6,657 nucleotides of DNA from DTPS01 sp049591295. GTDB lineage: Bacteria; Acidobacteriota; UBA4820; DSQY01. Position 1 is the first letter of the stretch; every line of letters begins with the position of its first letter. The position numbers were made by a program, and so were the translations under genes. Location of the stretch: the NCBI GenBank assembly GCA_049591295.1, contig JBAWEQ010000140.1, positions 1-6,657 of the forward strand, read 5' to 3'. The notes under the pieces are model-generated. The model ran no database searches and had not been told where the DNA came from. It saw nothing but the letters and a program-made list of their open reading frames with translations. Positions 1 through 4,341 of this stretch are shown in pieces.

Positions 1-219
1 CACCCGTGGAGTGTGGGGGGACCGCACACATCAGATGAGGCTCGGGCTGGCGCCCGAAGGGCGGCTGAGGGACTGTGGACGGAACGCGGCCACGCTGGCG
101 TGGACGCGCCCGGACCAGGCCCCCAGCACCGCGCCAAAGGCGCGGCCAAGGCCCAGCCGTGGTCCGGAGCCGGCAGGGCAGTCTATTTTGGACAGGCATG
201 ATCCATCCTCTTTCATCCA
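1..219. other. Left-edge stretch with no convincing gene; three GC hairpins
   Basis: I see no recognisable gene here. One plus-strand frame is open from the window edge to a TGA at 199-201, but its Gly/Ala/Arg/Pro-rich translation matches nothing I know. High-GC DNA often gives such frames by chance, although the tail of a gene entering from the left is possible. Three short perfect inverted repeats occur: CGCCC-GAA-GGGCG at 51-63, CCACGC-TG-GCGTGG at 90-103 and CCGCGCC-AAA-GGCGCGG at 129-145. None is followed by a T-run on either strand, so they are not clear intrinsic terminators. A structured RNA is conceivable, but I recognise no family. Confidence 0.4.
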
Positions 220-696
220 TCATCGCGCGGTGAGGCCGGCGGCTTGCAGGACGCGCCGGAGGCCCTCGGCGTCGGCTTCCGTGAAGGCGGCCTTCGCGCG
301 GCTGTCGAGATCGAGCACGCCGTAGCAGGTGCCGTCCGGCTCGAAGAGTGGGACCACCACCTCGGAGAGATTGGCGGGATCGCAGACGATGTGGGCCTCG
401 CCCAGCGAGGTCACGTCCGGCACCACCTGGGGCCTCCCCTCCTTCCAGGCCCGCCCGCAGACGCCGTGCAGTGGGATGGGTGAGCAGGCCGGTCTGGGCC
501 GGCACTCGTGGAGCAACAGCGCATCGCGGCTCTCGTTGATGAGGTAGACGCCCAGCCAGTCCACGCCGCGGCTCCGCAGGTGCTCCCACAGAAGTTCCAC
601 GCAGGCCCGCAGGCGTTCTTCCCGGACGAGATGGGCCGGAAGGTTTGCCGCCAGACGCCTCTCGTAGACTTGGTACTCTCGAACGAAAGGCTCCAT
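220..696 (-). CDS. msrC: GAF-domain protein, probable free methionine-(R)-sulfoxide reductase
   Basis: A 158-residue cytosolic single-domain GAF protein. The family reduces free methionine-(R)-sulfoxide, with the oxidised enzyme recycled by a thioredoxin-type partner, and so helps repair oxidative damage. The diagnostic residues are visible. Three cysteines lie at 71 (PACSPI), 80 (HGVCG) and 105 (HIVCD), corresponding to Cys84, Cys94 and the catalytic Cys118 of the E. coli enzyme. Glu112 (SEVVVP) and Asp129/Asp131 (GVLDLDS) match its substrate-binding acidic residues. The Cys71-Cys80 gap is one residue shorter than in E. coli. Length and the N-terminal helix fit the family. The ATG at 696 is chosen because GGAGGAG ends two bases before it. 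An in-frame ATG at 723 would add nine residues, lacks such a site and lies inside the probable promoter. The gene stands alone, divergent from the 818 gene. A plain ligand-binding GAF protein is the alternative, less likely with all three cysteines present. Confidence 0.82.
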   Translation of the reverse strand: MEPFVREYQVYERRLAANLPAHLVREERLRACVELLWEHLRSRGVDWLGVYLINESRDALLLHECRPRPACSPIPLHGVCGRAWKEGRPQVVPDVTSLGEAHIVCDPANLSEVVVPLFEPDGTCYGVLDLDSRAKAAFTEADAEGLRRVLQAAGLTAR

Positions 697-713
697 GGCT
701 CCTCCAGGAGGGG

Positions 714-742
714 ACCATACCACGACCCCCCTCCACCGCCAA
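714..742 (-). promoter_or_regulatory. Possible sigma70-type promoter of the GAF/msrC gene
   Basis: On the minus strand TTGGCG (737-742) is followed after exactly 17 nt by TATGGT (714-719). Each hexamer matches 4 of 6 consensus positions. Transcription would start near 707, giving a very short leader of about 11 nt that still contains the GGAGGAG ribosome-binding site. Inferred from the sequence only; such matches arise fairly often by chance. Confidence 0.3.
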
Positions 743-817
743 GCGCATGGATGGCTGTCGAGTCAGCGCACCGCAATAGATGCCTGCCAGAGGCGGTTCT
801 AAGGTGCGGAGAGCTCC

Positions 818-1066
818 ATGAGCTTGACGGAGAATGCGGGTTTTGCGTCTCTTCCCGAGGAACTCCGGGCCCTGGCGGAGCGGGTCCGCAACCTCTGCCG
901 GGAAACCGCCGTGCGGGCCTACGAGGAGGCGGCCACGGCGGGCCTGTGCCACGAGGGGGCCTGGGAGGCCGCCATGGACGCCATCCGGACCTTGGACCTG
1001 GAAGGGCTCCTCTCCTCCCGACGGCCGCCGGCGAACGGCGAAGGCGCGCAATCCCGAGAAGACTAA
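818..1066 (+). CDS. Small uncharacterised helical protein (82 aa)
   Basis: I do not recognise a named family. The 82-residue protein is predicted soluble, with no signal peptide or membrane segment. Residues about 11-60 look like two or three amphipathic helices (LPEELRALAERVRNLC, then ETAVRAYEEAATAGLCHEGAWEAAMDAIRTL as short helical pieces). A distinctive GLCHEGAWEAA motif lies at 42-52, followed by a polar, probably disordered tail from about 66 on. Two Cys (27 and 44) and one His (45) are present, but they form no obvious metal site. GGAGAG at 808-813 lies four bases before the ATG, supporting this start. The stop is 48 nt before the Spy-like gene on the same strand with no terminator between, so the two may be co-transcribed. 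The codon pattern and regular amphipathic helices support a real gene. Confidence 0.65.
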   Translation: MSLTENAGFASLPEELRALAERVRNLCRETAVRAYEEAATAGLCHEGAWEAAMDAIRTLDLEGLLSSRRPPANGEGAQSRED

Positions 1067-1114
1067 ACCACCCCGGTGCGCACCCTGTCCATGCAACCTG
1101 AAGGAGGAACACCC

Positions 1115-1651
1115 ATGAAGAATTGGACCAAGATCGCACTGGCCGCCGGGGTGATCGCCGCAGGGACCGCCCTGTTTGCCCAGATGCCCGGCATGCTCGG
1201 AAGAATGGCGCAACAACTCAACCTCACCCAGCAGCAGCAGGACCAGCTCCGCCAGCTCCGCTTCGAGCAGGCGCGAAAGATGATCGATCTGCGAAGGAAC
1301 GTGGAGCTTCAGCAGCTGTCACTGCGCGAAGAGATGACCAAGGACAACCCGGATCCGGCCAAAGTGGACAAGGCCATCGATGACTTGGCCCTGGCCAAGG
1401 CCCGGGTGGCGAAGCTCCGCTTCAGCCACATGCAGCAGGTCCGCAAGATCCTCACCCCGGAGCAGTGGCAGCAGGCCCGCCAGCTCTTCCGCGAGCGCAT
1501 GGCCGAGAGGCGCGGCCACCGGATGGGGCAGGGCCGCGGGGCCTGGCGCCAGGGTAGCGGACAGGGGATGGGACGGCCCTCGGCCCCTCCGCCCGACGGC
1601 TACGGCCCGGGTCCGGACGCCCCGCCCCCGCAGGGCCAGCCCGCTCCCTGA
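1115..1651 (+). CDS. Spy/CpxP-like periplasmic LTxxQ-motif protein
   Basis: A 178-residue exported protein. Residues 1-22 form a Sec signal peptide (MKNWTK, then a hydrophobic core, with cleavage likely after AQ-free LFA before Gln23). The mature part is almost all helix and carries two copies of the family hallmark: LTQQQ at 37-41 and LTPEQ at 114-118, separated by long charged amphipathic helices. This is the layout of Spy/CpxP, small periplasmic proteins that act as ATP-independent chaperones or envelope-stress and metal-stress sensors. From about 133 the tail is low complexity, rich in Gly/Arg/Met then Pro/Gly (PPPDGYGPGP), and probably disordered; classical Spy lacks such a tail. AAGGAGGA at 1101-1108 fixes the ATG at 1115; an upstream in-frame GTG at 1076 has no such site. 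No two-component sensor is adjacent in the window, so the exact role remains open. Confidence 0.82.
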   Translation: MKNWTKIALAAGVIAAGTALFAQMPGMLGRMAQQLNLTQQQQDQLRQLRFEQARKMIDLRRNVELQQLSLREEMTKDNPDPAKVDKAIDDLALAKARVAKLRFSHMQQVRKILTPEQWQQARQLFRERMAERRGHRMGQGRGAWRQGSGQGMGRPSAPPPDGYGPGPDAPPPQGQPAP

Positions 1652-1689
1652 AGAGCCTTCTCAGCACCAGCTTCCTTTCCTTCCCCCTT

Positions 1690-1718
1690 GCCCGGGCGGG
1701 CGCCACTTCCGCCCGGGC
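1690..1718. terminator. Hairpin between convergent genes, possible bidirectional terminator
   Basis: A perfect 10-bp inverted repeat, GCCCGGGCGG / CCGCCCGGGC, with a 9-nt loop lies between the stop of the Spy-like gene (1651) and the stop of tyrA (1749). The position suits a shared terminator for two converging genes. Neither side has a clear T-run (gctctcgt to the right, aagggggaag on the minus strand), so a strong intrinsic terminator is not proven. Confidence 0.4.
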
Positions 1719-1748
1719 GCTCTCGTGCTCCTCGGTCTGCCTCGCCGT

Positions 1749-2909
1749 TCAAAACCACTCCCCGAACGCCCCCGCGTCCGACAGGCGGGCCTTTGCCCCC
1801 TCCATGTAGGCAGAAAAGGCCGTGGTGTCGCCAGCCTCAACCGCTCTCTTGAAGTCTCCAAGGGCCTCCTGCAACCGCTCCAAGGGCCCCGACGTGGAAC
1901 CGCTCAGGCGCTGAATCTCGAAATAGAGATCGGGGTTCTCCGAAACCACCTCCAGCGTGGTCCGGAGCTGCTTTCCGAAGGTCACGCCGGCCGCCTCCCT
2001 GAGCGCCTCCGGGGACAATCCGCAAAGGGCCAGGGCCCTGGCGAAACCGAGGTTGACCAGGTGTGCCAGTCCCAGCACCACGGCCATCCTCCGGTCGTGC
2101 TCCTCCAGAGAGAGATCGTGGATGGTCACGCTGGTGGCCGCAAAGAGGCCCCTCACGAGCTCCTCCTCCCGCTCGTTGCCCGAGCGCACCAGAAGGAGCC
2201 GCTTCCCGCTCAGGAGCTTCGCCTCCGGGCCCCACATGGGGTGGAAGGAGACCACGCGCAGCCCGGCTGATCGGGCCTCCTCCAGGGCCGCCCGCAGGTG
2301 GAGCTTGAGGCTGCACAGTTCCGCCACCGCCGGCCTGGCATCGAACCCCGCGAGCTCCCTCAAGAGACGGGCGCACGCGCTCATGGGGACGGCCAGAACG
2401 ACGAGATCGGCCCCTTCCGATCCCCCATCGAGGGTCGGGACGCGAGGGAAAGGCGACTCTCCCGCGGCCGTGTCGAAGAGGGTCACCTGGTGGCCCTGTC
2501 CCGACAGGAAGCGGGCCATCCAGCCCCCCATGCCACCCATCCCGCCCACCACCAGGACCCGCAGGAGCGAGCCCTCGTAGCTGCTCTCCAAGATGGGAGA
2601 CTGGGCCACGAGCGAATGTCCGATGAGCAGCAAGGCCAGCTCCCGTCCCAGAGCAGGATCGATCCCCCGGTCCAGGCACTGACGCTCCATGCGTGAACGG
2701 ACCTGCTCCTCGACTTCGAAATTGCGCAGCGGGATGCGCCTGGCGCTCTTGAACCGGGCGATCTTCTCGGCCGTCTCCATCCGCTGTGCCGCGAGATCGA
2801 GGATGCGCGCGTCCAAGTCCTCGATGGTGCGCCTGTGCTGGTCCAGGTCTCCCGTCGGCGCCGCGTCCGCCATCGGCGTCTTCGCCTTCGGTTTGGGCCG
2901 TTTCGGCAT
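1749..2909 (-). CDS. tyrA: Chorismate mutase / prephenate dehydrogenase (bifunctional TyrA)
   Basis: A 386-residue cytosolic enzyme. It converts chorismate to prephenate and then oxidises prephenate to 4-hydroxyphenylpyruvate, the committed steps to tyrosine. Residues about 22-104 are an AroQ-type chorismate mutase. Aligned by hand to E. coli AroQ domains, Arg26, Arg43, Lys54, Glu67, Ser99 and Gln103 match Arg11, Arg28, Lys39, Glu52, Ser84 and Gln88. Val66 replaces Arg51. Residues about 117-386 are the dehydrogenase: nucleotide-binding loop VVGGMGGMG (120-128), the HPMWGP segment (223-228) with catalytic His223 (E. coli His197), then EHDRRMA (270-276) and NPDLYFEI (325-332). Domain order and length match the E. 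coli T-protein. The ATG at 2909 is chosen because GGAGG ends five bases before it; the in-frame ATG at 2921 lacks a good site. The Lys/Pro-rich first 20 residues look disordered. It is preceded by a probable Tyr-codon attenuator. Confidence 0.93.
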   Translation of the reverse strand: MPKRPKPKAKTPMADAAPTGDLDQHRRTIEDLDARILDLAAQRMETAEKIARFKSARRIPLRNFEVEEQVRSRMERQCLDRGIDPALGRELALLLIGHSLVAQSPILESSYEGSLLRVLVVGGMGGMGGWMARFLSGQGHQVTLFDTAAGESPFPRVPTLDGGSEGADLVVLAVPMSACARLLRELAGFDARPAVAELCSLKLHLRAALEEARSAGLRVVSFHPMWGPEAKLLSGKRLLLVRSGNEREEELVRGLFAATSVTIHDLSLEEHDRRMAVVLGLAHLVNLGFARALALCGLSPEALREAAGVTFGKQLRTTLEVVSENPDLYFEIQRLSGSTSGPLERLQEALGDFKRAVEAGDTTAFSAYMEGAKARLSDAGAFGEWF

Positions 2910-2951
2910 GGTGTCCTCCATCGTCGGGTGCGGATGTTCCTCGGGGCATGC

Positions 2952-2980
2952 AAAAAGGCCCGCCGTCTCCGGCGGGCCTG
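2952..2980 (-). terminator. tyrA leader terminator (attenuator) with overlapping antiterminator arm
   Basis: On the minus strand GGCCCGCCG (2970-2978) and CGGCGGGCC (2957-2965) form a perfect 9-bp stem, extendable by one A-U pair, closed by the stable tetraloop GAGA (2966-2969). Five T follow at 2952-2956. This is a clear intrinsic terminator, 42 nt upstream of the tyrA start. The alternative partner of its 5' arm is CCGGCGCCCTG at 3003-3013, the end of the leader ORF. It pairs with CAGGCCCGCCGG (2969-2980) as 6 + 4 bp around a 1x2 internal loop, with 22 nt between the strands. The two folds are mutually exclusive, as in classical attenuators. It could also serve simply as the end of the barrel-gene transcript. 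Confidence 0.85.
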
Positions 2981-3001
2981 ATCTCTATCCATTGAGGATT
3001 C

Positions 3002-3097
3002 TCAGGGCGCCGGGGGAGGCAGGGCGGGCGCGTAGTAATAGCGATACTCGGAGTCTTGAACCCTGATTCCGTCCAGTCTGTCCAACCCGTCGGCCAC
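3002..3097 (-). CDS. Tyr-rich leader peptide of tyrA (31 aa)
   Basis: A 31-codon ORF that I infer to be a regulatory leader peptide. It begins with GTG at 3097, preceded by GGGAGG (3104-3109) at a 6-nt distance, and ends with TGA at 3002-3004. Its C-terminal part reads EYRYYYAPALPPPAP: Tyr at residues 18, 20, 21 and 22 (codons within 3032-3046), then a PPP run at 27-29. Four Tyr in five codons directly before a terminator and tyrA is the signature of amino-acid-specific attenuation. The last Tyr codon lies 18 nt before the antiterminator strand at 3003-3013. A ribosome stalled there would leave that strand free, while one at the stop codon would cover it. The frame stays open upstream to an ATG at 3127 (41 codons), but that ATG overlaps the likely -10 box and lacks a good ribosome site. 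Being so short, it could be chance; position and composition argue otherwise. Confidence 0.72.
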   Translation of the reverse strand: MADGLDRLDGIRVQDSEYRYYYAPALPPPAP

Positions 3098-3122
3098 CTG
3101 GAGCCTCCCGCGAGAAAGGTTC

Positions 3123-3152
3123 AGCATACCCGCCGTCAATGCGCCGGGTCAA
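3123..3152 (-). promoter_or_regulatory. Possible promoter of the tyrA leader
   Basis: On the minus strand TTGACC (3147-3152, 5 of 6 consensus) is followed after 18 nt by TATGCT (3123-3128, 4 of 6). The -35 box overlaps the TGA stop codon of the barrel gene (3149-3151). A start near 3116 would give a leader RNA of about 165 nt up to the attenuator, beginning just before the leader-peptide ribosome site. Read-through from the barrel gene is another possible source of transcript, since no terminator lies between them. Confidence 0.4.
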
Positions 3153-3985
3153 GAGCGTATGGACCGCCCCAGGTGGATGGACAGCAGCACCCTGACCCTG
3201 TCTTCCGAACGGCGCGTCAGCCCGAAAGCCACGCCGACCTTAAGCGCGACCCGCGCGGTTAAGGGAACGGCCACGAGGGGCTCGATGTAATGCTCCTGCC
3301 GCGAAGGCTTCAGACCGAAATTCCCCTCCTCGCCCAGTCCACCGAAGAGCTCGAATCCAAAGAGGTAGTGGGAGTCCCCATCGCGGTCCAGATCGTAGGC
3401 GCCGGCCCCAGGCCTCCCAGAGGATGGCCCCAGAAAGTAGACCCCGCCCGTATATCCGAAGGCGGCCCGGCCGCCGTCGAGGCTCCGCTCACCCACGAGG
3501 TTCAGGGCCGCGTTCCCCCACCCGAAGTCCTGCGAGAAAATGAGGCGGAATTCAGCGGAGTGCTCAGTCCTGAACGGGCCCCCGCCCCCCTCATCCCTGT
3601 TGCCGACCGCCGCATCTTGGTAGGTCTCCTCGTGGCTGAACTGCTCGTACTCGACATAGAGCGTGGGGACAAAGAAGCTGTTGTCTGTCCATGGGCGAAC
3701 CCGGCTCTCCAACTTGAAGCCATCCAGGCGCCAGCCTGTCCCGGGAACCTCCGCCCCAAGTAGGTAGACAGATCCGCAGAAATGCGCGTTGAATCCGTGT
3801 TCTAGTTCCAGGGACTGGCCGTACGCCCAGGGCCCATCGGTGGAGCGCACCGCGTCCACGCCGGCCTCCAATTCCCACTCCCCGACCTCCATGTGATGGG
3901 TATAGGTATCAAAGTAGGGACCATCGGCGAAAGCGGCGGCGCCGATCCCCAACAGAAGAATGACCAGGGCCAATCGAGCCTTCAT
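3149..3985 (-). CDS. Exported protein, probable outer-membrane beta-barrel
   Basis: A 278-residue protein with a clear signal peptide (residues 1-20, MKAR then a Leu/Ile-rich core, AAAFA before Asp21). The mature part has repeated stretches alternating polar and hydrophobic or aromatic residues, typical of outer-membrane beta strands: for example WELEAGVDAV (37-46), FFVPTLYVEYEQF (104-116), SAEFRLIFSQDF (143-154), ALNLVGERSL (160-169), HYLFGFELFGGL (206-217) and VALKVGVAFGL (246-256). It ends in a last strand RVRVLLSIHLG (263-273). Loops are rich in Gly and acidic residues (NRDEGGGGP, about 129-137). I recognise no named family, so substrate or function is unknown. AAGGAGG with 6-nt spacing fixes the ATG at 3985; the frame runs open to 4141, but that extension crosses the promoter. 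It has its own near-consensus promoter with a dyad at the start point, so conditional expression is likely. Confidence 0.8.
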   Translation of the reverse strand: MKARLALVILLLGIGAAAFADGPYFDTYTHHMEVGEWELEAGVDAVRSTDGPWAYGQSLELEHGFNAHFCGSVYLLGAEVPGTGWRLDGFKLESRVRPWTDNSFFVPTLYVEYEQFSHEETYQDAAVGNRDEGGGGPFRTEHSAEFRLIFSQDFGWGNAALNLVGERSLDGGRAAFGYTGGVYFLGPSSGRPGAGAYDLDRDGDSHYLFGFELFGGLGEEGNFGLKPSRQEHYIEPLVAVPLTARVALKVGVAFGLTRRSEDRVRVLLSIHLGRSIRS

Positions 3986-4046
3986 TCCGAACCTCCTTAA
4001 GAAGAGCAAGAGCTCGAAGTAACCGGATCCGGACCGAACCACGGAA

Positions 4047-4068
4047 TATCTGAGTATATATTCAGATA
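4047..4068. promoter_or_regulatory. Dyad operator candidate TATCTGA-N8-TCAGATA
   Basis: A perfect 7-bp inverted repeat (4047-4053 and 4062-4068) with an AT-only spacer except its first base. It lies immediately downstream of the -10 box of the barrel-gene promoter and covers roughly -2 to +20 relative to the expected start near 4066. This is a typical place for a repressor site. The TGA-N8-TCA core in an AT-rich 22-bp dyad resembles ArsR/SmtB-family operators, but several other dimeric repressors bind similar dyads. No regulator gene is present in the window. Confidence 0.6.
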
Positions 4069-4072
4069 CACA

Positions 4073-4101
4073 AATATAGGCAGAACCCCTGCCCCTGTCA
4101 A
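4073..4101 (-). promoter_or_regulatory. Near-consensus sigma70 promoter of the barrel gene
   Basis: Minus strand: TTGACA (4096-4101, 6 of 6) followed after exactly 17 nt by TATATT (4073-4078, 5 of 6). The start is expected near 4066, giving a leader of about 80 nt that ends in the AAGGAGG site before 3985. The surrounding AT-rich patch stands out against the GC-rich flanks. This is the strongest promoter match seen in the window. Confidence 0.75.
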
Positions 4102-4143
4102 TCCCCCAGTGAGACCGCCGTTCACGAATAGGGATGAACACCG

Positions 4144-4158
4144 GTTAGGCTACCTAAC
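4144..4158. promoter_or_regulatory. Palindrome GTTAGG-CTA-CCTAAC, metal-box-like
   Basis: A perfect 6-bp inverted repeat with a 3-nt spacer, 43 bp upstream of the barrel promoter -35 box and about 185 bp before the lipase start. Its TTAGG...CCTAA arms and GGTTAGGCTA half resemble the DtxR/IdeR iron-box consensus, but it is one base short in the centre. It may serve either divergent gene. The identity of the binding protein is inference only. Confidence 0.4.
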
Positions 4159-4341
4159 TTGATTAGAAGCAATGCCCTAGCTGACTTTTTCCGCATTGAG
4201 AGGATACATGGTTCACGATTCCGCTGGGCTCAACCTGGGCAGGGCCCAACCCTGAAACCCCACCACGATCAGGCTTCGATGATAGCGGGCTGACGTTGGT
4301 ACGATCGTTGCTGATTGAGGGTCCTCTCAAGGAGGAGCGGG
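4159..4341. other. Upstream region of the lipase gene, nothing clear
   Basis: No coding frame with a good start, and no promoter I would defend on the plus strand. An imperfect direct repeat is present (GGGCTCAACC at 4226-4235 and GGGCCCAACC at 4242-4251, 16-bp period). The only firm element is the AAGGAGGA ribosome site at 4329-4336, partly inside a weak inverted repeat TTGAG-N6-CTCAA (4315-4330). Confidence 0.4.

Noticed and set aside
411..1139. 242-codon minus-strand frame spanning three loci
   Set aside because: It overlaps the msrC gene in another frame and two plus-strand genes. Its Arg/Pro/Ser-rich composition is non-protein-like.
1837..2949. Long minus-strand frame of 370 codons overlapping tyrA
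   Set aside because: It is a shadow frame of tyrA on the same strand, with Gly/Pro/Arg-rich composition and no family resemblance.
2910..3116. T-box or other riboswitch as the tyrA leader
   Set aside because: I see no T-box-type conserved AGGGUGGNACCGCG segment or other familiar aptamer in the leader, whereas a Tyr-codon ORF and a competing hairpin are present.
3002..3148. Stop-codon read-through extending the barrel protein, since the leader ORF is in frame with the barrel stop at 3149
   Set aside because: The barrel already ends with a normal last beta strand, and the downstream frame has its own ribosome site at 3104-3109. Its Tyr run and the following attenuator explain it better as a tyrA leader peptide.
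3056..3262. Plus-strand ORF opposite the tyrA leader and barrel 3' end
   Set aside because: No ribosome site and no family resemblance; both minus-strand features explain the sequence.
3986..4141. N-terminal extension of the barrel protein to 4141
   Set aside because: It would cross the promoter and dyad, and the signal peptide and AAGGAGG site place the start at 3985.
4200..4341. Plus-strand sigma70 promoter for the lipase gene
   Set aside because: Candidates such as a TTCGAT/TACGAT pair have poor hexamers or 19-nt spacing; none is better than chance.
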